From contig NZ_LT897781.1 in NCBI RefSeq assembly GCF_900188315.1, positions 3,348,001 through 3,412,000 of the forward strand: a DNA stretch of 64,000 nucleotides. The letters are read 5' to 3'. Origin of the DNA: Marinobacter sp. es.042. GTDB lineage: Bacteria > Pseudomonadota > Gammaproteobacteria > Pseudomonadales > Oleiphilaceae. The notes beneath the pieces were generated by a model. It did not search any database, was not told the origin of the DNA, and worked only from the letters and a program-made list of their open reading frames with translations. This document shows positions 20,201 through 28,435 of this stretch, piece by piece (the first letter of the stretch is position 1; each line of letters opens with the position of its first letter). The position numbers and the translations under genes were made by a program.

Positions 20201-21810
20201 TAATACTCGATGCTGGTAACCGCATCGGCCAGGATGTCGAGCTGCTTCCAGTCAGGAACCTGCTTGCCGTCCAGTAGCACATCGCTGATGTAGCGCTCTG
20301 CCGAGGCCAGCATGCTTGCAACCCGGTCCAGCGGGATCAGGCTGATGCCGCCGCGAATGCTGTGCAGCAGGCCGGGGACATGCTCGATTTCCCGGGTATC
20401 CCATTGCGAGGCAATGAAATTGACGATGGCGGATTTCACCTGCTCCAGAGTGTTCCGTGATTCCCGCAGCAACGCGCCGCTGGCCTCGCCCAGTTCCCGG
20501 GAGCCAAGGTTAATCGGTGTATCGGAGGTTTCGTCAGCGGACGACTCCTGCTGACCTTCGCTGTCCAGACCGGCGAGACTGGCTTCGACGTAAAGCAGTG
20601 CGCCGGCGATATCCATCAGCGTCCCATCGTCAACCAGCTCGGCCTGGGCGCTGAGTTTTTCAACCAGTTCGACCTGCTCGGTGATCACTTTCCGCGGTAT
20701 GCCCAGACCCAGCACGGCCAGGGTATTGGCCACTTGGCGCAGACCCGGCAACAGGTCGTCAAGCTCACTGTTCTGGCGGAGCTCTGAGCGGACAAACAGA
20801 TCCAGCTGATCCTTCAGTTTCGCCAGCTCTTCATTGAGCGCGCCGACAACGGAATGGATGGCGTCCCGGCCGGGGCCGGAGACACGCGTTCGGGCGGCAT
20901 CAACATCGTCTTCTGACGGCAGTGCCTGGTTCAACTGGTAGGCCTCCCGCAGGGCACTGACCTGGGGTGAATCCAGATCCCGCGCACGGGCAACGTAGTA
21001 GAGCAGGTGTTTAAGCAGCGCTTCCGGTGCCGGTTGCTGAAGGATATCGGCGTGCTCATCGGTCAGTCGGCGTATTTCACTGTCCAGCTCCCTGAGCAGG
21101 GATTTCACCGCCGCATTCACCGGGTTTACGTGTGCCTGAAGTGTTTCCACAAACGCACTGGCCGCTTTCCAGAGCTCGCCCCGGGGCGTTTTCTGGCATA
21201 AACGGACCAACCGTTGAATAACCTTCTGCATGTACTCGAAATGAGCATCGAGATCCGCTTCCCGGATAACACCGGCCAGCGCGAACTGGTACATCTGGCG
21301 CAGTTTGCGGATGTGGCCCAGGACCGTGGGGTCCTGCAGGCGCTGGGAGACCTTCCCGGACACGGTCATTCGCGAGGGGGCCAGGTCTGGCTTGAACAAA
21401 GAGGTATCAGACAGCAGGGATTCGCCACGGGCGGCCCGGAGGTCGTTAAGCAGTGGCAGCAGCACCATCGGGAAATCGTCCTGGCTGCTGGCCAGATGCT
21501 CGAGGTACTGGGGCAACTGCAGGATGGCCTGCATCAGGACTTCAACGGCTTCGTCGGTATTGGCAACGGTTTCGTTGAGTACGGCCTGAGTGAGCTTTTC
21601 CATCTCCTCGGTGAGCAGGGCTGCACCGTAGAGCTCGACCATTTGCAGGGTGCCATGTACCTGATGGAGATAATTCAGGCAGAAGCGCAGGCGCGCGGTG
21701 TCGTCACGATTCTCGACATACGCTTCCAGTGCATGCTGACCCTGGGTCAGCGTGTCCTGTATCTCTCCCCGAACCCAGTCGAGGGCGATGCTGTCATGGT
21801 GATTGCCCAT
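14275..21810 (-). CDS. chpA: Giant hybrid histidine kinase ChpA (CheA-like, multi-Hpt)
   Basis: This 2511-residue protein is the central kinase of the Pil-Chp system that controls type IV pilus extension and cAMP. Hpt-like modules in order have the following cores: HQVHG (near residue 49), HSIRG (about 483), HTLKGSGRL (about 652), HTLKGSGRM (about 830), HTLKGSAHT (about 992), a degenerate NPLRSEL with no His (about 1127), then HTLKGGAR four times (about 1314, 1495, 1639, 1778). Acidic Glu-rich linkers separate them, followed by a Pro/Ala/Lys-rich hinge. Next come the CheA dimer domain (PLLDELVNLAGE), an ATPase (NALDHGIE, DDGAGI, GRGVGMDVV), a CheW domain and a receiver (MVVDDSVTVRK, DIEMPRMDG). 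ATG at 21810 has CGGAG upstream; a GTG two codons earlier is an alternative. Confidence 0.95.
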   Translation of the reverse strand: MGNHHDSIALDWVRGEIQDTLTQGQHALEAYVENRDDTARLRFCLNYLHQVHGTLQMVELYGAALLTEEMEKLTQAVLNETVANTDEAVEVLMQAILQLPQYLEHLASSQDDFPMVLLPLLNDLRAARGESLLSDTSLFKPDLAPSRMTVSGKVSQRLQDPTVLGHIRKLRQMYQFALAGVIREADLDAHFEYMQKVIQRLVRLCQKTPRGELWKAASAFVETLQAHVNPVNAAVKSLLRELDSEIRRLTDEHADILQQPAPEALLKHLLYYVARARDLDSPQVSALREAYQLNQALPSEDDVDAARTRVSGPGRDAIHSVVGALNEELAKLKDQLDLFVRSELRQNSELDDLLPGLRQVANTLAVLGLGIPRKVITEQVELVEKLSAQAELVDDGTLMDIAGALLYVEASLAGLDSEGQQESSADETSDTPINLGSRELGEASGALLRESRNTLEQVKSAIVNFIASQWDTREIEHVPGLLHSIRGGISLIPLDRVASMLASAERYISDVLLDGKQVPDWKQLDILADAVTSIEYYLERLAEGIGENDSILRVAEDSLASLGFPVGAEPTWTETKAQEEPVAEPSYEQDEASVSTAPEEAKSSDSELLDDEILGIFVEEAEEVLETIHEFYPRLRQNHDDREALTEVRRAFHTLKGSGRLVGATSIGELAWSVENLLNRVIDQTIRPTEDMFSLVDEVNARIPSLIREFKDGQTAGDVEELTNRAEAMATTRRTDDDAVAEPETPEVEHTVADQGEEEHEIPASIDEEASAEAVSDESAVDDDLIDDEILEIFVEEAGEVLDTIREYLPMLLRQHDDRSALSEVRRAFHTLKGSGRMVGALVVGELAWSVENMLNRVIDGSIFMNDDIASLLGDVTANLPALVEDFEKRRSASVDTSNLEARANALANGEIPDASTMPEAESDGSEAVAEGETTTAGAEVETAEEDAVDPVLLDIFESETETHLQTLKDFLSAAGDKTTVTYTDDLSRALHTLKGSAHTAGIAPIAAVITPLERFVKESRAQNKRANRDVLSLIESACDFLTQGLAQIRENPQASLPGTEAFLEKLDQLTEETLRGHSEEAPREHPQQAPSRLVQLFLNEGLDIVLDADRILDHWAENPGEMESLNPLRSELEQLTSGASEAGLSDVAALSSALKDTYDEAARHDEAPDEAFFETVRAAHEQLINMMDQVAAGLATESSDDMVTALENLKRAPSTENQEPDAFEQEFTGELEEIDLSFEMDETDVPANEEPAAAEQPPLPEMSESDDDMDEELAEIFLEEARDLIDSTADALQSWSENTGNLDILRLLQRDLHTLKGGARLADIPAVGDLSHELENLFEGLTEQRLSINDELSDLLFRCHDRLAGMVENLEAKEPPRPAPDLIGEIQAYMDSATGTRPVTNVASPEEEAEPDFNDEEQAPLPEVEEPVDSDSETAETGEAEDGVADLSHLDPELVGIFLEEAYDLINSTGSALHTWTEDPSDRSIAAELQRDVHTLKGGARMAGVEPIGDLTHVLEDLFEKIAEGQLEASDAMNDLLFACHDRLAQMVEQVATQKPCPPAEELVARVQSILRGESAPSEESAEAPDLSETLTQASDDDLIGIFLDEGLEIYGAISECLDQWREEPEELTGLTQLQQELHTLKGGARLSDVDPIANLAEAWSDALDPLISGSNNQKTLLKLSDRALGSLKTMLNSLEQGSKPEPDADLIEDFRVAHEVAAEETAAPREESQQEAIDPEVLEIFLEEAGEIMDQLEQLLDDWRKEPANHTFNQEAQRALHTLKGGARLSQLTQLGDKAHAFETRLIDLGGNAPDESQWQAITEDHDAIIALVADIRKGYESGMGVPSAKAEQPAPAPAAPEPKKPEEPTPPAKAEKPVAPAPKPGKSPAKVRKQAAEAQRAAQETIRVSAPLLDELVNLAGETSITRGRLEQQTSDFGHTLEEMAATIERLREQLRRMEIETEAQILFSAEKEHGPDYGDDFDPLEMDRYSSIQQLSRALTESSSDLADLRETLSDRVRDTETLLVQQSRINTELQEGLMKTRMIPFASMVPRLRRIVRQISGELGKKVDFDVRNAEGEMDRSILERMIAPLEHMLRNALDHGIESPADRKQAGKPETGEVTLSLTREGGDVVLRMIDDGAGIPSSVIRDKAIRQGMLREDEDLSEREILQFILQPGFSTAQQVTQISGRGVGMDVVASEIKQLGGSLDIDSAVGRGTTFTVRLPFTVSVNRALMVSTGEDFYAIPLNTIEGIVRVSTYELEEYYKPDAPMYEYAGQEYRLQYLGSLLNSDHHPKLQGQALPLPVILVRGAEQPMALQVDNLMGSREIVVKSLGPQFSSVRGVSGATILGDGNVVVILDLPAMIRSDILSERQRLANLEKARESARYEEQATVVMVVDDSVTVRKVTSRLLERNGMEVITAKDGLDAVAQLQDHKPDIILLDIEMPRMDGFEVASFVRHDDNLRETPICMITSRTGEKHRERALAIGVNEYLGKPFQETELLETIERLTGRQ

Positions 21811-21821
21811 AACCACTCCGG

Positions 21822-22721
21822 TTATTCTTCGTCAGTCTGGCGTTTGATCCACGCCAGCACATGTTCCGAGGGGACTCTCTGTAACCCTGGAGGCTGCCAG
21901 TCGGTCAGCTCTCCCTGGCCCAGTACCAGCAACCCCCCGGGCGCCAGCCGCTCTGCAAGTCGCTTGACAATTTCCCGCCGGCGCCAGCGGCGGAAATAAA
22001 TCAGCAGATTCTGGCAGAAGATAATGTTCATCCCGTGCATGGGTGCTTTATCCAGGTCCAGAACATTCAGTCTGGTAAAGCACACCCTGTCGCGGATGCT
22101 GTTCACGATTTCTACGGTGTTCCGCTCGGCCGGGCGGAAATACCGTGCTTTCATTTTCTCGTCCATTCCCAGCAGTTTGCGGGGATTGAACTGACCGTTC
22201 CGGGCCTTCTCGATCACCGGCTTGCTGATATCAGAGCCGGTGACACCGAACAGAGGCTGCAATGCCAGCTGCTCCATGCATTCATTCAGCACCATGGCCA
22301 GGGTGTAGGGCTCTTCCCCGGTGGAACATCCGACACTCCAGGCCTCTAGTGGGCGCTTTTTCAGCTGTTCCCGCGGCCGTGTCAGGACATAGTCGGATAC
22401 CAGCCGGAAAGCGTCGGGATCCCGGAAGAAACGGGTTTCCTGGACAGTGAGCCGGTCCACCAGCGTTGACCATTCCCTGATCGCATCCGGCCCGGATACG
22501 ATCTTTTCGTAATAGGCCTGATAGCTGCTGCAGCCGATTTCCCGCATCCGGATGCCAAGGTTCGTTTCCAGAAACGAACGGCGCTCGGACGACAGGGTGA
22601 TCCCGGTTCGGTGTTCCAGCAGGGTTTGCCACTGGCTGAACTGCGCCTCGTCCATATCCGGGAGTCGACGCAGTGACCAGATGCCCTCGGCAGGTGACAG
22701 GTTGTTATGCATTTGCGCCAT
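21822..22721 (-). CDS. pilK: CheR-like methyltransferase PilK
   Basis: This 299-residue SAM-dependent receptor methyltransferase has a CheR N-terminal helical domain (residues 25-85), then the SAM site VGCSTGEEPYTLAM (near 130) and a later IIFCQNLLIYFRR in place of the usual NVLIYF. It methylates glutamates of PilJ, opposing ChpB. The start at 22721 has a weak ribosome-binding site; ATG at 22712 is an alternative. It lies between pilJ and chpA. Confidence 0.92.
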   Translation of the reverse strand: MAQMHNNLSPAEGIWSLRRLPDMDEAQFSQWQTLLEHRTGITLSSERRSFLETNLGIRMREIGCSSYQAYYEKIVSGPDAIREWSTLVDRLTVQETRFFRDPDAFRLVSDYVLTRPREQLKKRPLEAWSVGCSTGEEPYTLAMVLNECMEQLALQPLFGVTGSDISKPVIEKARNGQFNPRKLLGMDEKMKARYFRPAERNTVEIVNSIRDRVCFTRLNVLDLDKAPMHGMNIIFCQNLLIYFRRWRRREIVKRLAERLAPGGLLVLGQGELTDWQPPGLQRVPSEHVLAWIKRQTDEE

Positions 22722-22748
22722 AAACCGTCAACAGCCCTGGAACGGAAA

Positions 22749-24824
22749 TCAGCCCACCACCGGAACGTCGCTGTCTTCCTCTTCCTCGTAATCCGCCACG
22801 TCTTCTTCCGGCAGAGTGAAGCCGGCAACGGAAGACCGAAGCTCGGACGCCATTTCTGCCAGGTTACCGATAGACTTCGCAGTCGCGTTGGTACCGGAAG
22901 ACGTCTGGGAGGTGATTTCCTGGATAACGTTCATGGTGTTGGAAATGTGCGCCGCCGACGAAGACTGCTGACGTGCAGCGTTGGAGATGTTCTGGATCAG
23001 TTCCGCCAGAGACATGGATACGTTCTCGATTTCCTCGAGGGCGATACCCGCGTCCTGGGCCAGACGGGCACCTCGAACCACCTCGGCGGTGGTGTGTTCC
23101 ATGGAGATAACCGCTTCGTTGGTATCCGACTGGATCGTCTTAACCAGCGCTTCAATCTGCTTGGTCGCTGCAGAGGAGCGTTCCGCCAGTCGCTGTACTT
23201 CGTCCGCAACAACCGCGAAGCCCCGGCCAGCGTCACCGGCCATGGAGGCCTGGATCGCCGCGTTCAGGGACAGGATGTTGGTCTGGTCGGCGATGTCGTT
23301 GATCAGGGATACGATGTCACCGATTTCCTGGGAAGATTCACCCAGACGCTTGATCCGTTTGGAGGTCTCCTGGATTTGCTCACGGATGTTGTCCATGCCG
23401 CGGATGGTGTTCTGTACCACTTCCGCGCCTTTCTTCGCGATCGCAACCGACCGCTCCGCAACCGCGGAGGACTCGGCAGCGTTCGAGGATACCTGGTCGA
23501 TGGACACGGCCATCTCGTTCACCGCGGCGGAGGCGCCGGCGATTTCCTGGGCCTGGTGCTCGGAAGCATCGGCAAGATGCATCGCAGTGGCCTGGGTTTC
23601 CTGAGCCGCTGACGCTACCCGCACGGCAGTACCACGAATCGCCTGAACCAGTCCGCGCATCTGGTCGATCGCGTAGTTGATGGAGTCGGCGATGGCACCG
23701 GTGAAGTCCTCGGTTACCGTGGCCTCGGTGGTCAAGTCACCATCAGCCAGGTCGGCCAGTTCGTCCAGCAGTCGCAGGATCGCGTTCTGGTTCTGCTCGT
23801 TCTGCTCTTGCGTAGTAGCCAGTCGGGCCTGGGCTTCGCGGTACAGGGCCAGACCGATAAACACAACAATGGCAACCATGGCGGCCAGGATCGCGAAGGC
23901 CAGGGTCGGGCTGACCAGACGTGAGCCGGACTGGGTCCGGAAGTTCTCGGCCAGTACAGAGAGTTCGGAAAGCAGGATCTCGGAATTCTGGAAGATGTCG
24001 CTGGCAGCAGTACGAACCTTGAAGAGGTCGGGAGAGGCTTCAAGGATTGCGTCTACGTTCTGGGAAACGAACTGGAACAGTTCATCGACAGCTTCGAGGC
24101 CGTAGATGGCGTCTTCGTCATTTACCTGAGAGATCCCCATGGCAGGGTTGCCGTTCAGCTGGCCTTCAAGCACTCGGCCGAATAGGCTCGCGTCACGACC
24201 GAAACGGTCCGCGGCAATAACCGCGTCTTCGTCACCGGAGAGTACGTTGTTAACCGAGCGAACAATCCGCTCCGCCAGGAGTGACTGACGCTGCGCCAGT
24301 GCGATCTGTTCGGCGGGGGCGTCGTTGTCGAGCAGGATCTGTACGATATCGTCGTACTCAACCTGCAGCTGCGGAATGGTTTCGTTCAGAGTCCGGGCAA
24401 CTTCGTGGAGACCGAGCACCGCATCCTGGGTGGAGAGGATGCTGTCGGCGTTTTCCCGCACGGTGTTCCAGTTTTCCTGAACGCCACTCTGCTGGGCCAG
24501 TTCACTCGGCGGCAGACCGGTTTCCGGATTACCCTCGGTTACGTTGGTCCAGAGCTGCTGGAATTCGTCACGGGAGCGGCGCAGCTGGTTGAAGGCCTCG
24601 GCGGTACCGCCGGCAGCCTCGGTCGCGTTCTTCGCAATCTCCTGAGAGAGCACCCTCAGTTCGGCGGTGTTGGCGATGTATTCCTGATCGTTCTGGCTGT
24701 CTGTATTGATAATGAACAGCACCACAACGAGCAGGATAGTGAGTGCGATCAGCGCGGCGATCAGGCCGGCAACCAGCTTGTTGCCTCCCTGTCCCATACT
24801 GAGTCTTCCGGCTCTGTTCTTCAT
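22749..24824 (-). CDS. pilJ: Methyl-accepting chemotaxis receptor PilJ
   Basis: This 691-residue inner-membrane receptor of the twitching system has a transmembrane helix near residues 18-40, a long periplasmic region made of two helical PilJ-type modules, and a second helix near 305-327. A HAMP-like region precedes the cytoplasmic signalling coiled coil with its conserved tip (about 530-570, including RGFAVVADEVQRLAERS). It ends in an acidic tail. The start has GGGAG upstream. In P. aeruginosa this receptor senses pilus or surface contact and signals through PilI and ChpA. Confidence 0.93.
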   Translation of the reverse strand: MKNRAGRLSMGQGGNKLVAGLIAALIALTILLVVVLFIINTDSQNDQEYIANTAELRVLSQEIAKNATEAAGGTAEAFNQLRRSRDEFQQLWTNVTEGNPETGLPPSELAQQSGVQENWNTVRENADSILSTQDAVLGLHEVARTLNETIPQLQVEYDDIVQILLDNDAPAEQIALAQRQSLLAERIVRSVNNVLSGDEDAVIAADRFGRDASLFGRVLEGQLNGNPAMGISQVNDEDAIYGLEAVDELFQFVSQNVDAILEASPDLFKVRTAASDIFQNSEILLSELSVLAENFRTQSGSRLVSPTLAFAILAAMVAIVVFIGLALYREAQARLATTQEQNEQNQNAILRLLDELADLADGDLTTEATVTEDFTGAIADSINYAIDQMRGLVQAIRGTAVRVASAAQETQATAMHLADASEHQAQEIAGASAAVNEMAVSIDQVSSNAAESSAVAERSVAIAKKGAEVVQNTIRGMDNIREQIQETSKRIKRLGESSQEIGDIVSLINDIADQTNILSLNAAIQASMAGDAGRGFAVVADEVQRLAERSSAATKQIEALVKTIQSDTNEAVISMEHTTAEVVRGARLAQDAGIALEEIENVSMSLAELIQNISNAARQQSSSAAHISNTMNVIQEITSQTSSGTNATAKSIGNLAEMASELRSSVAGFTLPEEDVADYEEEEDSDVPVVG

Positions 24825-24915
24825 TTTCTGGCTCCCGGCCTCTTCAAGAAATTGGCAAGTTTGTTTTTTCGGGTTTCAGGCGGTCAGGGTGATGTTCCTG
24901 CCATTGTCACCACCC

Positions 24916-25461
24916 TTACCACTGTGCGACGTCAAGAAATCGTTCGTCCTCGAGCAGGTCGACGGCCGAAAACACTTTCCAGACTTCCTCGTTGCGTTCA
25001 TAACCGCCTGAGACAAACGGTCGAACGTTTTCAGGCACGCCCTCGGGCGAATCCTTGAAACTGTCAGTTGCGAAATACTGCATGCCCAGCACACTATCGA
25101 CGACCAGCCCGCTGAAAATGTCACCCTGCTCTACCACCAGCACGCGCCGTTCCCGCTGGCTACGGGAAGAGCGGGGAATATCGAAAAAGCCGGCAAGATC
25201 AACCAGGGGCAGGAGGCGGCCGCGAACATTGGCCGCGCCAAGCAAAAACGGGCGAACCCCCGGTATATGGGTAAACCGGGGAACGTGGAGGATTTCAGTG
25301 ACTTCGCCCATGGGGGCAACGTACCGTTCGCCTGCGAGAACGAAGCCGATGCCGTTCCACAGTTCAACGGCTTGCTGTTGTTCCGGCAGGCCGGCAGCCA
25401 GCGACCGGCTGCGCGCGGCGATATCCGTCAGAACGGCAAAAGGGGCGGCCTGGGCGGACAT
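24916..25461 (-). CDS. pilI: CheW-like adaptor PilI
   Basis: This 181-residue CheW-domain protein has IGFVLAGERYVAPMGEVTEI, PFLLGAANVRGRLLPLVDL and VVDSVLGMQYF. It links PilJ to the ChpA kinase. ATG at 25461 has GGAG five bases before it. It lies between pilH and pilJ, as in Pseudomonas. Confidence 0.92.
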   Translation of the reverse strand: MSAQAAPFAVLTDIAARSRSLAAGLPEQQQAVELWNGIGFVLAGERYVAPMGEVTEILHVPRFTHIPGVRPFLLGAANVRGRLLPLVDLAGFFDIPRSSRSQRERRVLVVEQGDIFSGLVVDSVLGMQYFATDSFKDSPEGVPENVRPFVSGGYERNEEVWKVFSAVDLLEDERFLDVAQW

Positions 25462-25481
25462 GCTTACTCCACGGTTGGGGA

Positions 25482-25844
25482 TCAGGCAATCAGACTGTTG
25501 ATTGTTTTGATCAGGTCGTCTTCGTTAACCGGCTTGACCAGGTAACCCTTGGCGCCCTGGCGGGTGCCCCAAACTCGGTCAGTTTCCTGATCCTTGGTAG
25601 TTACGATGATGACCGGGATGGACGCGGTTTCCGGGGCGCGGGTCAGTTGGCGGGTTGCCTGAAAGCCGTTCAGGCCGGGCATAACGACATCCATCAGAAC
25701 CAGATCCGGGGTCTCTGCACGAGCCTTGGCAACGCCGTCTGCGCCGTTGTCAGCTGTAAGCACCTCGTGCTTATGCTTCTCGAGGATCGTAGAGATTTTC
25801 TTAACCTCGGTAGGGGAATCGTCAACAATAAGAATGCGGGCCAT
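25482..25844 (-). CDS. pilH: CheY-like response regulator PilH
   Basis: This 120-residue stand-alone receiver has an acidic pocket in LIVDDSP, phospho-acceptor Asp52 (LVLMDVVMPGLNG), and switch residues in IIVTTKDQ and KGYLVKPV. In P. aeruginosa PilH counters PilG and promotes pilus retraction or acts as a phosphate sink. It is encoded between pilG and pilI. Confidence 0.93.
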   Translation of the reverse strand: MARILIVDDSPTEVKKISTILEKHKHEVLTADNGADGVAKARAETPDLVLMDVVMPGLNGFQATRQLTRAPETASIPVIIVTTKDQETDRVWGTRQGAKGYLVKPVNEDDLIKTINSLIA

Positions 25845-25876
25845 GGTTTCCTCGATGGTTCTTTGGGTCAGCAGGT

Positions 25877-26269
25877 TTACTGTTCCGCCTGTGGAACATA
25901 CTGGCGGATGGTATTGAGCAGCTCATCCTTACTGAACGGTTTGGTCAGATACTGGTCCGAGCCGACAATACGGCCCTTGGCCTTGTCGAACAGACCGTCC
26001 TTGCTGGAGAGCATGATAACCGGCGTCTTTTTGAAGGAGGAATTGTTCTTGATAAGTGCGCAGGTCTGGTAGCCGTCCAGTCGGGGCATCATGATATCGA
26101 CAAAAATGATGTCCGGCTGTGAATCGGCAATCTTGGCAAGAGCGTCAAAGCCGTCAGTCGCGGTGATGACCTCACAGCCGACCTTTTTCAGAAGGGTTTC
26201 TGCGGTGCGACGTATGGTTTTACTGTCGTCGATCACCATGATCTTCAAGTTCTCGAAGTTGTCATCCAT
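25877..26269 (-). CDS. pilG: CheY-like response regulator PilG
   Basis: This 130-residue receiver is the first gene of the Chp operon. The acidic pair is in MVIDDSKTIRR, the acceptor is Asp58 (IIFVDIMMPRLDG), and conserved Ser and Lys lie in IMLSSKDG and YLTKPFSK. PilG promotes pilus extension and cAMP synthesis in P. aeruginosa. It is divergent from gshB across a 297-bp intergenic region that must hold both promoters. That region has a short palindrome, ACCTTAAGGT, near 26330, but I see no clear promoter consensus. Confidence 0.94.
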   Translation of the reverse strand: MDDNFENLKIMVIDDSKTIRRTAETLLKKVGCEVITATDGFDALAKIADSQPDIIFVDIMMPRLDGYQTCALIKNNSSFKKTPVIMLSSKDGLFDKAKGRIVGSDQYLTKPFSKDELLNTIRQYVPQAEQ

Positions 26270-26566
26270 TGTCCAACTGCCTTGCGCTCAGCGACTGTCG
26301 TTATTTTAAAACGGGGGTTTTAACACAAACCTTAAGGTTCTTCTATAAACCCCGCTCATTTATAGATTATCAATGGCCGGATAAAAAGTATTAGTTTGTG
26401 ACCAAATGTACTACTGCCCGCAACGTCACGTAACTGACTGAGGATTTCTCCGGATGCATTTGCAGTTCGGGTACAATACCATCTGATTTCAAAGCATAGC
26501 ACCTAATGTCTGGTCCGCTCTGCAGACCGGTTCGTGTTTTTAACCCTCAGGAGTGCAGGAACGCCC

Positions 26567-27520
26567 ATGACCGTCAGACTCGGGATCGTGATGGATCCGA
26601 TTGAAGATATCCACTTCAAGAAAGACAGCTCACTGGCCATGTTGCTGGCTGCTCAGAAACGCGGTTGGAAAATCGAGTACATGGAGCTCCCCGACCTGTA
26701 CCTGGACGGTGGCCGTGCCATGGCGCACACCCGTGACCTGACTGTGCACATGGATCCGGAAAACTGGTACGGCTTCGGGCCGTCCCAGGACCGGGCGCTG
26801 GGAGATCTGGATGTCATCCTCATGCGCAAGGACCCGCCGGTAGACCGGGAGTTCCTGATGGCCACCTATATACTGGAGGCGGCCGAGCAGCAGGGCGCTC
26901 TGGTTGTCAATCCCGCGTCCACGCTGCGCGACTGCAATGAGAAGCTGTTCGCCACGCAGTTTACTGACCTGACGCCGCCACTACTTGTCAGCCGTTCGGC
27001 GAGTCGCTTCCGTGAGTTCTACGCCGAACACGGCGATGTCATCATGAAGCCGGTGGACGGCATGGGCGGTCATTCGATCTTCCGTATCAGGGAAAACGAT
27101 TTCAATCTCGGTGTCATCATCGAAACCCTTACCAACTATGGCACGCACCAGGCCATGGCCCAGAAATACATCCCCGAAATCAGCGATGGCGACAAGCGCA
27201 TCCTGCTGATCGACGGTGAACCGGTCCCCTATTCGCTTGCGAGAATACCTTCTCATGGCGAGAATCGGGGCAATCTGGCCGCTGGCGGTCGGGGTGAGGG
27301 TCGTGAACTGACCGCTCGGGATCGCGAGATCTGCGAACGCGTTGCCCCGGTGATCAAAGAGAAGGGTCTCATTTTTGTGGGTCTGGATGTCATTGGTGAC
27401 TACCTTACCGAAATCAATGTCACCAGCCCGACCTGTATCAGGGAACTCGATGCGGCCTTCGGGATCGATATTGGTGGCTTATTGATGGACGCGATTGCAA
27501 AGCGTCTGGGCCAGGCATAA
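26567..27520 (+). CDS. gshB: Glutathione synthetase
   Basis: This 317-residue ATP-grasp enzyme joins gamma-glutamylcysteine and glycine. Typical features are the start VRLGIVMDPIEDIHFKKDSS, MRKDPPVDREF, the ATP-grasp core MKPVDGMGGHSIFR, and the C-terminal NVTSPTCIRELD. The frame is open to 26534, but ATG at 26567 has AGGA six bases upstream and matches the family start. It is followed by tonB3 after 48 bp and sits opposite pilG, as in P. aeruginosa. Confidence 0.96.
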   Translation: MTVRLGIVMDPIEDIHFKKDSSLAMLLAAQKRGWKIEYMELPDLYLDGGRAMAHTRDLTVHMDPENWYGFGPSQDRALGDLDVILMRKDPPVDREFLMATYILEAAEQQGALVVNPASTLRDCNEKLFATQFTDLTPPLLVSRSASRFREFYAEHGDVIMKPVDGMGGHSIFRIRENDFNLGVIIETLTNYGTHQAMAQKYIPEISDGDKRILLIDGEPVPYSLARIPSHGENRGNLAAGGRGEGRELTARDREICERVAPVIKEKGLIFVGLDVIGDYLTEINVTSPTCIRELDAAFGIDIGGLLMDAIAKRLGQA

Positions 27521-27568
27521 TCCGGTGATGGCGGCCGGACAGGTATAACGACAGGATCCATATCAGGA

Positions 27569-28435
27569 ATGGCAGTTCAGGTAAGCGACTTCGACCGGTT
27601 TTCCTTCACCCTGTTTATGGCGCTGGCGGTGCACGCCATCGTGGTGCTGGGAATCACCTTTGCGCCTGAACCGCCCCGCTCCTCTGCCCAGACCATGGAA
27701 ATTACCCTGTCCCAGTTTGACGATGAGGAAGCTCCGGAGAAGGCGGATTTCCTGGCCCAGACCAGTCAGAAGGGCAGTGGTACCGAGGAAGATGTTCGGG
27801 AAATGACCACCCCGCAACCGGCGGAGGTGAGCCAGCCGCAGGTAGCCCAGGTTCAACCCGAGCCTCCTGCGCAAACCGAGCCGCAGCCGCGTCAGGAAAA
27901 GCAGGTAGTTCAGACCGAAAGTTCTTCCAGTCAGAAGGTTCGCCAGCCTGAAGAGCGCACCAGGCCGGAAGAGGAGCCTCTGCCGGTTCGCGAGAAAAAG
28001 AGCCTGATGGAGCGCAGCCTCGAAATTGCCAGCCTTGAGGCCCGATTCGATGCCCAGCAGCAGGCTTATGCCCGCAAACCCAGGGTGATGCGGGTAACCG
28101 CCGCCTCTACGCTCAAGTCCACCAACGCCTGGTACGTTCAGAACTGGGTGAGCAAGGTCACGCGGGTGGGGAATATCAACTACCCGACCGAGGCGCGCAA
28201 TGCCGGAATCTATGGCACACTGCGAATGCTGGTGTCACTCAAGAAAGACGGCACCATTAAAGAGGTGGCGATCCTGCAGTCTTCCGGCAGCACCGTCCTG
28301 GATGATGCTGCCATCCGTATAGTCAGGATGGCCTCACCTTTTGCACCATTTCCGGACGAAATGCGGAAAGAGGTGGATGAACTCGAAATCATACGTACCT
28401 GGTCCTTCCAGCGTCGGGGGCTGACATCCGGATGA
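27569..28435 (+). CDS. tonB3: TonB-family energy transducer (TonB3-like)
   Basis: This 288-residue protein has a single N-terminal anchor (about residues 11-31), a Pro/Glu/Gln-rich periplasm-spanning region with many QPE and PE repeats (about 65-150), and a TonB C-terminal domain with YPTEARNAGIYGTLRMLVSL and SSGSTVLDDAAIRIVRMA. It would pass proton-motive energy to outer-membrane receptors. The TonB3 name rests on its place between gshB and yqgE; the P. aeruginosa gene at that place is needed for normal twitching. Its stop overlaps the yqgE start as ATGA. Confidence 0.87.
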   Translation: MAVQVSDFDRFSFTLFMALAVHAIVVLGITFAPEPPRSSAQTMEITLSQFDDEEAPEKADFLAQTSQKGSGTEEDVREMTTPQPAEVSQPQVAQVQPEPPAQTEPQPRQEKQVVQTESSSSQKVRQPEERTRPEEEPLPVREKKSLMERSLEIASLEARFDAQQQAYARKPRVMRVTAASTLKSTNAWYVQNWVSKVTRVGNINYPTEARNAGIYGTLRMLVSLKKDGTIKEVAILQSSGSTVLDDAAIRIVRMASPFAPFPDEMRKEVDELEIIRTWSFQRRGLTSG

